The notes under the pieces are model-generated. The model ran no database searches. It saw only the letters and a program-made list of their open reading frames with translations, and was not told the origin of the DNA. Below, piece by piece: positions 36,201 to 42,274 of a stretch of DNA of 64,000 bases. Positions within the stretch are counted from its first letter, which is position 1. Each line of letters begins with the position of its first letter. The translations under genes were made by a program, and so were the position numbers. Source of the DNA: Symsagittifera roscoffensis (lineage: Eukaryota > Xenacoelomorpha > Acoela > Convolutidae). The stretch covers positions 7,283,954 to 7,347,953 of the forward strand of contig NC_087066.1 in NCBI RefSeq assembly GCF_963678635.1, in the 5' to 3' direction.

Positions 36201-39200
36201 AAAGTTTCTGAACAATATATTCAGTCATTGGTCTCCTTTGGTTTAGCAGACGCCCAGATTGACGCCTAGTACAATTTGATAATTCGAAATCTGCTCATTT
36301 GGCAAAACTGTGTGACTCTATGGTATCAACGCCCATTTTTTATGAGGATTGCAGGCTGCAGTTCAATCAATATCAAATTATTATCAATTTCTAGTAACTT
36401 TTTATTAACAATGAACAAAATTGCAATTAAAAACGAGAAAGAGTGACCTACTTGATGTTTCGATGCTGATTAAATATCTGCCTAAACTAGTCTATAGTCT
36501 GTCTCTAAAGCGGGCGTATATGTGACATTGAGTATACCTGAAATTGATAACTACGCAGTTTCCAAACCTTCATAATTTCGGATTTCTTTTTCTTTTTTCC
36601 TTCGGGACATCCATAATTTTCTAAAGTTGTAAGCAATATTTTGCTACAACAGTGAGTGAAATGTCGCCTTTTTATGAAAAAAAAACATGCAGAGCACAAA
36701 TTATCTGTCATTTTCAAATATTGTTGATCTCATGTGTATCGCCGGCAGTAGCGGTGTGCATTGACGGTTGCTAAAACGATAAAAAAGCTAACATTGTCAA
36801 AAATGCCATTTTCCGGTCACATTAATTTAAGCCAAACATTTAAAAAGGAGAAATCGGAAACAAAAAGGGAAGATTAGTAAACTTTTTATTTTTGTTTTAG
36901 GGTTTTATCTGAACTGTTGATTGATGTGAATACATCAGAATGAAAGTTGAAATGCTGTAGATGTAGATATGAACTCGCTTATCTCGATCATTCATAAACT
37001 GAAAACACTCTGAAAAACGGAAATACTCGATCTAAGTAAGCTTCCTGACCTTTTTTGGAATTCAAACTACGGCCATTAAGGTTTTAATCTGATTTTACTT
37101 TTAAGCCTTAGGTGCATCTTTTCGCAAACTTAACTGTTGATTAAAAAATAAATTATAGCGTTTTGTGGTCGCCATTTGAGTTTCAAAGAAACGCTTTCAG
37201 ATATAAAAAGCTTCTTAAACTTTGTTGGAGCTAGGCTCTTACTGTTACATAGTTTGGTCAGCAATTGACCGAGAAAACCTTTAGTTTTGGCATAATTTCG
37301 GATTGACCGAGAAAATTCCAAAATGATTGTTTTTAGGTTAAAATTTTGGGCTCGAGATTCGCAAACTAAATTGCACCACTTTAATTCTGCTAAAATTCTA
37401 AGCAAGATTTGTTTCATCATTTTTGTCTAAAATCAGCCAATTTAAGAAAAACGCATTTTCAAATTAAACTTATATTCGTTTTTTTCCGGATTATTTAAAT
37501 TAGCTCTGTAGTTATTTGGCAACATTGAACAAAAAATACATAAATACAGCATGCATAAGGAAATATGTCTCATCATATATTTCGAAGTACCTGTTTTAGC
37601 ACCACACGAAAGCTATTAGCAGCTTACTTCACAAAAGTCAGACTAAATTCAACCTCTACATCTTCGACGTGCAAAGGAGTTTTTGGGGGCAGGTGAGTTT
37701 TTCATTTTAAAATTTAAAATCACTATAAAACTAGTCAAGTGTTAATTGCAAGAAGAATATCAAAAAATATCAATTTTTTTTTGTAATTTGATGCAGCATG
37801 GCACTTGGAGCCGGAAGCGTGGGTTCGAATCCGACCATGAGCTGTTCCACCCGCCCACTCAGAACTTCAAGAAGATCAGAGTTGTCACTGTCGTGGTAAG
37901 TAGGTGCTCAAAAACGGCAAAAAAAGTTTGAATCAATATCAATATAGGTTGTATTCATATTTGCTTATCTCTGTAAGACTGTTTTTTAGCAAGTCTCCCC
38001 GTGAGATTCTCTGAAAATTTGCTCCCCTTTAGAGAAAATCCTGCGCATTACATTCACTAAATTTTTTCTAATGCAAATCAAAATTTCGTCACATTCACTG
38101 ATATCACTTTTAATGTTTTTATAAAGCTTCAGAATTTTTGCTTAGCTCACAAAAGAAAAAACATTTCAATAACACTCGAAAACTTTTTGTCGAAAGCGTT
38201 TTTCCATATTTAGTTTTTTCTTTTATGTTTTGCAGGAGTCTCCCTTTGTGGAGGTGGACTCTGACGAGAGTGGCCAACTGGTGTTCAGTGGATTCTGTGT
38301 GGATCTGCTGGACGAAGTGTCCAAACAGTTGAACTTCCAGTACATCATGTACAATGCCTCCGAGTACGGCAGACTGGACGGACACTCGTGGGTGGGGGCT
38401 GTCGGAGAAGTCGCCTACAAGGTACGGCACAAATGAGATTTTTATCGCAATAGAATCTTCATTTTGGAAAACGAGAAAGTTATGCGCCCCGAAATGAATA
38501 TGCTGCCAAAAAAACATTCTTTCGGCTTTAGAATATATTACCGGGTAACATATTCTAAAGGAGAAAGAATGTTTTTTGTGTTTTTTGGCTTTTCAAATAG
38601 AATACAAATTGGCAGTTATTACCATCCTAGAAAAATCAGAAAGTGTAATCAAAATCGGACTTTTAGTGTTCAATTAAGAATCGATGAGGTAGCCCTGAAA
38701 AAATAGGTATTTCGATGGAAATTTGTAAAAACGAATTTTCTTTTCGATTTTTTGTGAGTTTTCATAAAAATGCATTTTCTCTTTCGTGTATAACTTTCGA
38801 TTGATTTTTGATATTCTATTTTCAACAACCAGATTGTGTTTAGTTATTTTTTATGTTGTTGCGTGTAGCGTGCGGACATAGCAGTGAGTGGGATGTTGAT
38901 CACCAGTCAGCGGGAGGAGGCGGTGGACTTCAGCACCAGATTCATGGACTACGGGGTCGGCATCCTCATCCGCAAGACCACCCCCTCCCAGACTGTGTTC
39001 GGGTTCCTGCAACCCCTCAACCCACAAGTGTGGACATGTGTGGCCAGTACGTTACAATATACTTCAGTTTTGGATTGATTTTGGTTATATTCCAGTTTTC
39101 GCTACTTTGTACAATGTCAAAACAAATGCTGACTAAATATTGTTCATCTCTCAATTCGAAATTTAGGATAATTACTCAAATTTTAATAAACTAAGTCCTT

Positions 39201-42200
39201 AAAGTCAAGTCATTTTAAATTGCATTTAAGTTTCTAATTTTCAAAAAACTAGCAAACATCACAAATGCGAAAAGCAAAGGAGTAATTGAGAAAGAATCAT
39301 GATTTTGAAAGGTAAAGTTAAATAAAGATCGTTTTTATACTCTGACAAAGCAAAAAATTCGAAAAATGTTTTTGTTCGTTTTTTGAAAGAAAAAACTTTT
39401 TTCTCAAAACTACACTTTTGACGAACTTCATTGAAAATGTAATTGCAAGTCAAAAATGCCCCTCTTTGATTTCACTACGTAGGCACAATCTTCATTGCTG
39501 GTGGTGTGATGTTCCTGGTGACTAGAATCAGTCCCAACACCAGAGGGAGACACTATAATAGACATGGCCATAGTCATGGACATGGACATAGTATGCAGGA
39601 TAGATATGTGGACCCCCTCAGTGACTACTCCCAATTCACCTTCCGCAACTCCATCTGGTTCACCATGACATCCATCATGCAACAGGGTACAGTTTTTACC
39701 CCCTCTTCCTCCGCCAACTCCCCCCGTGCAAAGTTTCAACTGTACTACTCTGACTTAAAAATTTTCAGCGTGCTAATTTTTATTTGCAATAATTTGACTT
39801 CAAAAATTTCGCCGTGCTAATTTTTTTTTGCATTAATTTGACTTCAACATTTTCAACGTGCCACTTTTCAGGTGTTCTATTTTGACTTAAATATTTTTTA
39901 ACGTTCAACTTTAACGTTTAAACTTTGACGTACGTAGAAACTACGCACATATATATTTCACTGTACATTTTTTATTGTATTGTGGTTTCTGTATTTTGCA
40001 GAGGATCTATCGAAATGCTGTCAAACTTGTCTAAATCCAGTCTGTTTGTCATATTTAACCCCTTCCGAACTATATTAATTTTGTTGAACTAATCTTATTG
40101 TTTTTGCGCTTCAAGACCTTTTTTATTCCGTCCAGAACTTTCACGTGGTACCTTTTTTGCAGCCGAAATTGATTAGACTGTGGTAGACCTGAAGCTAGAG
40201 GGCAAGTGAGATCTCGTCCTCACACACTATCATTGCCATGGTAGGAAGGGGATCGATCACACAATCGATCTGACATTTTCAAATTGAACGCCTCACAACA
40301 GCGCTGAGTGCCATGCAATAATAATATTACAAATCTTACTAATGCATTAAAATGAATTGAAAAACAAATTCAAACACTTTTTTAGTTTTTCCTAATTTTA
40401 CAAATGTTGCTGGTTACACTGGAAGCATGGTTATCTGCAAGATTTTGGGAAAAACGTTCTGCGCGCATTGATTTTGGAAAAACAAAAGACAAATTGACTA
40501 TTTAACAAGCCACCCAACTAAAGAAGTTGTTCGTTACCCACGTTAGGACTATCTACAACCATTTCTCTACAATAAATGGTAATATATTGAAAAAACTTCA
40601 GCAAAGACAAAGAATAGTAGTATCTCAAACTTACACTAAACGGTTTTTGTTTTTGTGATAATTGGAAACTGATTAGTTTTTCGGTGAGAATTACACTTAT
40701 ACTTGAAAACAAAAAGTTTGGAAGCAAAACAAATCAAACTTAACGAGGAAAATTTTTTGCTGTGGAAGTCGCCAAAAAGGATCCGATCACGTTGACGAAA
40801 GCAATAAACTAAACAAAAAATAGCAGAAAAAAATCAAAGTAAAGTTGAAAATAAACATATTTAATAAAATTCTTATTTTTTCTTTCAGTAAAAAGCGATA
40901 TAATTAGAGAAAAAAGTGCAAAAATTAGAAATAATTCTGGCTAAATAATGTAAAGTCACTGTAGATTTAAATTGAGTCTTTCAACGTTTCTTTTGTAAAT
41001 TTTGTGTCATTTAGCCAGTTTTGTCTCAAAACAGAGTCAGTTATTTCGACTTCGAATCAAGGTTAAATAAGTTTCCTTATGATAAAACACTCGACCCCTA
41101 TGAGCTTTTTGAGATTGGGGGTAATAAAAACACACGACGCCATAGTTCCTTCCCGGTTAACAGGACCGAATTCTCCTAAGTTTCATGATTGATTCGGAAA
41201 ATATGTTTTTCATATACCGCGGGAACCCTTCCACTCATATGAAAGGATCTCTATGAAACTTTTATTTCGTGGTAAGAATTTGTGTTCAGATGAACCAAAG
41301 TGTTCAAGAGATCTCTCTTTTAGAGATTTTCTTATTGACACAAAATTAATAATCCATAAGATATAATTCGAATATAGAAAAATTGCAGCAAAATAAGAGA
41401 CTATAATCAATTATAATCGATTATAATTGATTTTAAGGGTTTTTAGTAAGAACTATAATCAATTATAATCAACTATAATAGATTATAATCTCTTGGAAAA
41501 TATCACGATTATAATCATTTATAAATCCCTTAAAAACCTAATTTTGGTAATTATAATCGATTATAATTGTCAAAAAATCATCATAATAATCCGTTATAAT
41601 CGATTACTTACACCTAAACTTGGATGCGGGTAACTATTCAGCTCCGGACATAAAAAATAGTTCTGAAAAAGCCCAAAATTTATTTAACCAAAGACCTTGT
41701 TTATTTATTTTGATCTAGGAGGCGATCTGCACCCGAAGAGTGGAGCTGCACGCATCATGGGCTGTTTCTGGTGGTTCTTCACCCTCATCATCACAGCCAC
41801 CTACACAGCCAACTTGGCCGCCTTCCTCACTGTGAACAGAATGGAGACCCCCATAGACTCCCTGCAGAGTCTGGTGGCCCAGAATAACGTCAAATACGGA
41901 ACTGTCAGACACTCTCCCATACATCTGGGTAAGACCTTGATTCAAAAACGGCGGTTTTGAAGTTAACTTGCGGAACAACATTTACTTAAAATCAGAGGGG
42001 ACCCTTTGGGTCGGCAGGGGGTCGAATCCTTGAGGTGGGGGGGGGTCCACTTCCCCCCTAAATTCGCTTTTGCTTGTATGCCTTTTTCTTGTTTTTAGAC
42101 TTCAAGAACCAGTCTGAGATGAATGCTCTCTATGAGCGGATAGCGAACTACTTGGACCACCAGCACAGCAACAAGGACTCTATCCTTGTGGATGATGCCG

Positions 42201-42274
42201 AGGAGGGGTACAGGAGGGTGAGAGAGGGGGGATACGCGTTCATGTGGGACAACCCCATTCTACAGTGGATGAAG
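12139..42274 (+). CDS. Ionotropic glutamate receptor (kainate/AMPA/delta-like), 15 visible exons, 3' end missing
   Basis: A ligand-gated cation channel subunit of the plasma membrane, acting as a tetramer at synapses or other chemosensory sites. The 15 exons join in phase to 790 codons. The order is signal peptide ([17 protein letters not shown]), amino-terminal domain (about 26-440), ligand-binding half S1 (about 465-580), M1 (about 588-607), pore loop ending in MQQGGD (Q/R site Gln660), M3 with [11 protein letters not shown], and S2 up to residue 790. The conserved ligand-site Arg is R549 (SQREEAVDF). The S2 acidic residue is Asp782 (FMWDNP), as in delta and NMDA subunits, not the Glu of AMPA/kainate subunits. 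The M1-M2 linker carries an unusual His-rich stretch. The distal S2 and M4 were not found: exon 15 runs into a 10.4 kb satellite made from its own sequence and then an assembly gap. Subfamily assignment within non-NMDA receptors is uncertain. Confidence 0.93.
13006..13540 (-). repeat. Interspersed repeat R1, copy b (intron 1)
   Basis: Reverse-oriented copy of 9242-9890: starts TCCGACCATTGAAATT and ends with the GACTGTGGTTGGAACTTTCT to AAACCGCTTTCCTTG box. Confidence 0.65.
14141..14287 (+). CDS. iGluR exon 2 (amino-terminal domain)
   Basis: Acceptor tttctattcag, donor TCATCAG|gtagga. The junction gives [14 protein letters not shown], like the KIGGIF start of the amino-terminal domain in kainate receptors. 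147 bp. Confidence 0.85.
14868..15003 (+). repeat. R1 fragment (intron 2)
   Basis: Covers only the right end of the R1 family: TTGATATATCAC, TTTTTTGTGGTAGCAGATTT and CCCCATTTTCAACGGTCGG. Confidence 0.6.
15124..15305 (+). CDS. iGluR exon 3 (amino-terminal domain)
   Basis: Acceptor tttgtttttag, donor TCACAG|gtttgt. Encodes [19 protein letters not shown] and a region ending in the LPSVSQ element expected at this place in the first lobe. 182 bp, ends in phase 0. Confidence 0.85.
15717..15963 (+). CDS. iGluR exon 4 (amino-terminal domain)
   Basis: Acceptor cttctctccag, donor TTCG|gtaagt. Contains a low-complexity Gly/Thr/Asn insert ([19 protein letters not shown]) followed by [10 protein letters not shown], the strand that in the family begins the second lobe crossing. 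247 bp. Confidence 0.85.
16190..16553 (+). mobile_element. hAT-like MITE remnant (intron 4)
   Basis: The right part matches the MITE at 21319-21709, with GGTCGGTCAGGCAAAAATG, AGTACCAAAGAGG and a terminal AGATCCACTACTG at 16553. The left terminus could not be identified. Confidence 0.5.
16718..16826 (+). CDS. iGluR exon 5 (amino-terminal domain)
   Basis: Acceptor gctttctttcag, donor CTCAG|gtaaaa. 109 bp, encoding [20 protein letters not shown]; enters in phase 1 and leaves in phase 2, matching both neighbours. Confidence 0.8.
17270..17415 (+). repeat. R1 fragment (intron 5)
   Basis: Diverged right-end fragment of R1 with CACGACTGTACGG, AAATATCACCTG, ATACCCGAATACA and TATTGGTCGGAAGAAC. Confidence 0.5.
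18281..18413 (+). CDS. iGluR exon 6 (amino-terminal domain)
   Basis: Acceptor tgttgtgcag, donor CCC|gtcagt. Encodes [18 protein letters not shown] and TFTWILACP, corresponding to the family pattern of a hydrophobic strand, a helix, then Tyr/Trp-x-(I/L) before the next exon. 133 bp. Confidence 0.8.
19589..20366 (+). repeat. Interspersed repeat R1, copy c, with internal tandem duplication (intron 6)
   Basis: Matches 9242-9890. The stretch from about 19968 to 20148, starting AATCGAAAACTTCAAACCGG and containing GGTCTTTAATATGATATATC, is repeated directly from about 20149 to 20330 with almost no change. The duplication is therefore recent. Confidence 0.7.
21319..21709 (+). mobile_element. hAT-like MITE, full-length (intron 6)
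   Basis: Terminal inverted repeats CAGGCGCGGATCTAG and CTAAATCCGCTACTG. It is flanked by CCTTCACA (21311-21318) and CCTTCTCA (21710-21717), an 8 bp target duplication with one change, as made by hAT transposases. 391 bp, non-coding, with a poly-G run of about 20 near the right end. Confidence 0.8.
22207..22350 (+). CDS. iGluR exon 7 (amino-terminal domain)
   Basis: Acceptor tttgttttcag, donor TATGAC|gtaaga. 48 codons, phase 0 at both ends, including [20 protein letters not shown] and a Gly-rich GGGVGGGG run. Confidence 0.8.
22719..22904 (+). CDS. iGluR exon 8 (amino-terminal domain)
   Basis: Acceptor ttgctgttttag, donor GACAAG|gttaga. 62 codons in phase 0, with [17 protein letters not shown] matching the long helix of the second lobe and a later Cys (TRKCGLN). 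Confidence 0.75.
23092..23146 (+). repeat. Short tandem repeat, 15 bp unit
   Basis: About 3.5 copies of ATGAACCAAATTAGT with few changes. Confidence 0.8.
23605..23785 (+). repeat. Repeat R5, copy 1
   Basis: The segment from AAAAGATGAATATCATGTTG to GAAGATTTTTTAGTGCATTT recurs at 25105-25250 with about 95 percent identity, apart from a 16 bp insertion there. Confidence 0.7.
25105..25250 (+). repeat. Repeat R5, copy 2
   Basis: Second copy of 23605-23785, 1.5 kb downstream and in the same orientation, with an extra GGCAATGGGTAGTGGC. It ends in a short duplication of TTTTAGTGCA. Confidence 0.7.
25550..26260 (+). repeat. Diverged tandem repeat R3, about 165 bp unit
   Basis: Three to four degenerate units, each with CTCgAAAACTAC, CCAAATCTGAGATTT, a GAACGGG-like box, a CCCAACTTTTT-like box and AAGTTATGACCCTTGG. 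Related sequence is at 54270-54830. Confidence 0.6.
26490..26700 (+). repeat. Interspersed repeat R4, copy 1
   Basis: Shares ATGTGCTTTGACATT, TTTTTAATCCATCAAATGAA and the CGCAATTTTTTCAAATGCAT block with 53345-53550 in the same order. Confidence 0.7.
27836..27906. repeat. Strong inverted repeat / hairpin in intron 8
   Basis: Arms 27836-27861 and 27881-27906 pair at 24 of 26 positions, plus one G:T, around a 19 nt loop. Weaker pairing extends outwards to about 27820 and 27925. The left arm contains CCTACAGTAATTCACA. It could be a foldback element or a pre-miRNA-like hairpin. Confidence 0.7.
29555..29760. repeat. Degenerate GATTCCGC minisatellite, block 1
   Basis: Repeated GATTCCGC / GGTTCCGG / GAGTTCCG motifs spaced about 20-30 bp apart in AT-rich sequence. 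A second block lies at 30640-30930. Confidence 0.55.
30640..30930. repeat. Degenerate GATTCCGC minisatellite, block 2
   Basis: At least seven GATTCCGC-like motifs, e.g. GTGGATTCCGCTCACAATTG, spaced about 20-25 bp, with an interruption near 30785-30855. Confidence 0.6.
31258..31626 (-). mobile_element. hAT-like MITE (intron 8)
   Basis: Terminal inverted repeats CAGGGTCGAATTTAG and CTAGATCCGACCCTG. The interior resembles 21319-21709 read in reverse, e.g. CCAAAGGGTCCCCCTTTGG and GCGCCAATATATAACC. The flanking octamers (GGCCCATT, GGGCTATG) match only partly. Confidence 0.65.
32015..32400 (+). mobile_element. hAT-like MITE, diverged (intron 8)
   Basis: The termini are eroded (CATGGGCTGGTTTAG and CAATCCGTTCCTG), but the flanks AGTACTTT (32007-32014) and AGTAGTTT (32401-32408) form an 8 bp target duplication with one change. 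The interior follows 21319-21709. Confidence 0.65.
32652..32708. repeat. 12 bp inverted repeat enclosing a poly-G run
   Basis: ATCTACCTAACA (32652-32663) and TGTTAGGTAGAT (32697-32708) are perfect inverted repeats. Between them lies a run of about 16 G (32677-32692). Confidence 0.8.
33040..34747 (+). pseudogene. Decayed gene-like segment, possible thrombospondin type 1 relic (intron 8)
   Basis: The base composition is less AT-rich than the surroundings and several frames are open for 60-100 codons. At 33296-33470 the + strand reads [14 protein letters not shown], then GTNQSRNC and, after one frame change near 33425, [15 protein letters not shown]. The Trp, Cys and Arg spacing resembles a thrombospondin type 1 repeat, although the last expected Cys is absent. 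A further frame (34550-34747) gives a basic, Cys-containing stretch ending in a stop. The frames are not joined by clear splice sites and at least one frameshift is needed. I regard it as the remains of an unidentified gene or retrocopy inserted in the receptor intron. An intact nested gene with small introns is less likely. Confidence 0.3.
34931..35565 (-). repeat. Interspersed repeat R1, copy d, with internal tandem duplication (intron 8)
   Basis: Reverse copy of R1. A segment of about 75 bp containing GAATGGGGAAGAACTTTG and ATGATCGTACAGGGTTGAGT occurs twice in direct order (about 34947-35024 and 35025-35100). Confidence 0.7.
37600..37692 (+). CDS. iGluR exon 9 (end of amino-terminal domain)
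   Basis: Acceptor tacctgttttag, donor GGGCAG|gtgagt. 31 codons in phase 0. The segment [17 protein letters not shown], read on into HGTW of exon 10, matches the family pattern R-T-x-F-x-L-D-V...GTW just before S1. This exon is too short for a usual ORF cut-off and was found from phase and pattern. Confidence 0.75.
37797..37895 (+). CDS. iGluR exon 10 (linker into S1)
   Basis: Acceptor atttgatgcag, donor GTCGTG|gtaagt. 33 codons in phase 0, ending KKIRVVTVV, which continues as ESPFVEV in exon 11. This is the first strand of the ligand-binding S1 half. Confidence 0.88.
38236..38421 (+). CDS. iGluR exon 11 (S1)
   Basis: Acceptor tatgttttgcag, donor TACAAG|gtacgg. 62 codons. [18 protein letters not shown] is the classical S1 G-[FY]-C-x-D-[LM]-[LI] block, followed by [11 protein letters not shown]. 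Confidence 0.95.
38508..38577. repeat. 70 bp near-perfect palindrome (intron 11)
   Basis: The arms are centred on 38543: CATTCTTTCGGCTTTAGAAT on the left pairs with ATTCTAAAGGAGAAAGAATG on the right, with TTACCGGGTAA at the centre. About three pairs mismatch over 70 bp. Confidence 0.85.
38869..39046 (+). CDS. iGluR exon 12 (S1 end to M1 start)
   Basis: Acceptor gttgcgtgtag, donor GGCCA|gtacgt. [20 protein letters not shown] contains the ligand-carboxylate Arg (R549). The usual Pro two to three residues after the AV is replaced (AVSG). Then [12 protein letters not shown] and the LQPLNPQVW pre-M1 segment. Confidence 0.95.
39483..39686 (+). CDS. iGluR exon 13 (M1, His-rich linker, pore loop)
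   Basis: Acceptor tttcactacgtag, donor ACAGG|gtacag. It holds M1, then an M1-M2 cytosolic linker with six His in 13 residues ([13 protein letters not shown], 617-629), then the pore helix [14 protein letters not shown] with Gln at the Q/R site. 204 bp, phase 1 to phase 1. Confidence 0.95.
40140..40245 (-). repeat. Interspersed repeat R2, copy 2 (intron 13)
   Basis: Reverse complement of 7735-7855: AACTTTCACGTGGTACC, GACTGTGGTAGACCTGAAGC and ATCATTGCCATGG. Confidence 0.65.
41400..41605. repeat. ATAATCGATTAT-type short repeats (intron 13)
   Basis: Many overlapping self-complementary words such as TTATAATCGATTATAATTG. Similar but weaker sequence lies at 27055-27185. Confidence 0.7.
41719..41928 (+). 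CDS. iGluR exon 14 (M3 and start of S2)
   Basis: Acceptor ttttgatctag, donor CTGG|gtaaga. Encodes [20 protein letters not shown], the M3 signature [15 protein letters not shown] and the S2 start PIDSLQSL...YGTV. 210 bp. Confidence 0.97.
41980..42072 (+). mobile_element. hAT-like MITE right end (intron 14)
   Basis: Matches the right end of 21319-21709: ACCCTTTGGGTCGGCAGG, GGTCGAATCC, a G run, and the terminus CTAAATTCGCTTTTG at 42072. It ends 26 bp before exon 15, so it provides sequence close to the acceptor of that exon. Confidence 0.65.
42099..42274 (+). CDS. iGluR exon 15 (S2), founder of the satellite
   Basis: Acceptor cttgtttttag, donor ATGAAG|gtaagg. Encodes [19 protein letters not shown] and then [18 protein letters not shown] up to [11 protein letters not shown], the family's EGI-x(6)-YAF block. 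The last 97 bp plus the first 29 bp of the intron form the unit that is repeated through 52668. Confidence 0.95.

Larger units (their letters stand above)
22905..37599 (+). other. iGluR intron 8 (14.7 kb)
   Basis: The largest intron of the gene. It holds two hAT-like MITEs, R1 copy d, tandem and inverted repeats, poly-G runs and a decayed gene-like stretch (33040-34747), each listed separately. I see no further receptor exon in it; exon 8 and exon 9 join in phase 0 with the expected length. The stretches not covered by those entries are AT-rich and show no structure I can name. Confidence 0.6.

Noticed and set aside
37823-37840. Perfect tRNA B-box-like GGTTCGAATCC
   Set aside because: It is codons of iGluR exon 10 (RGFES); no A box or cloverleaf is present upstream.
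38119-38517. - strand frame of 132 codons
   Set aside because: Antisense shadow of iGluR exon 11 and its flanks.
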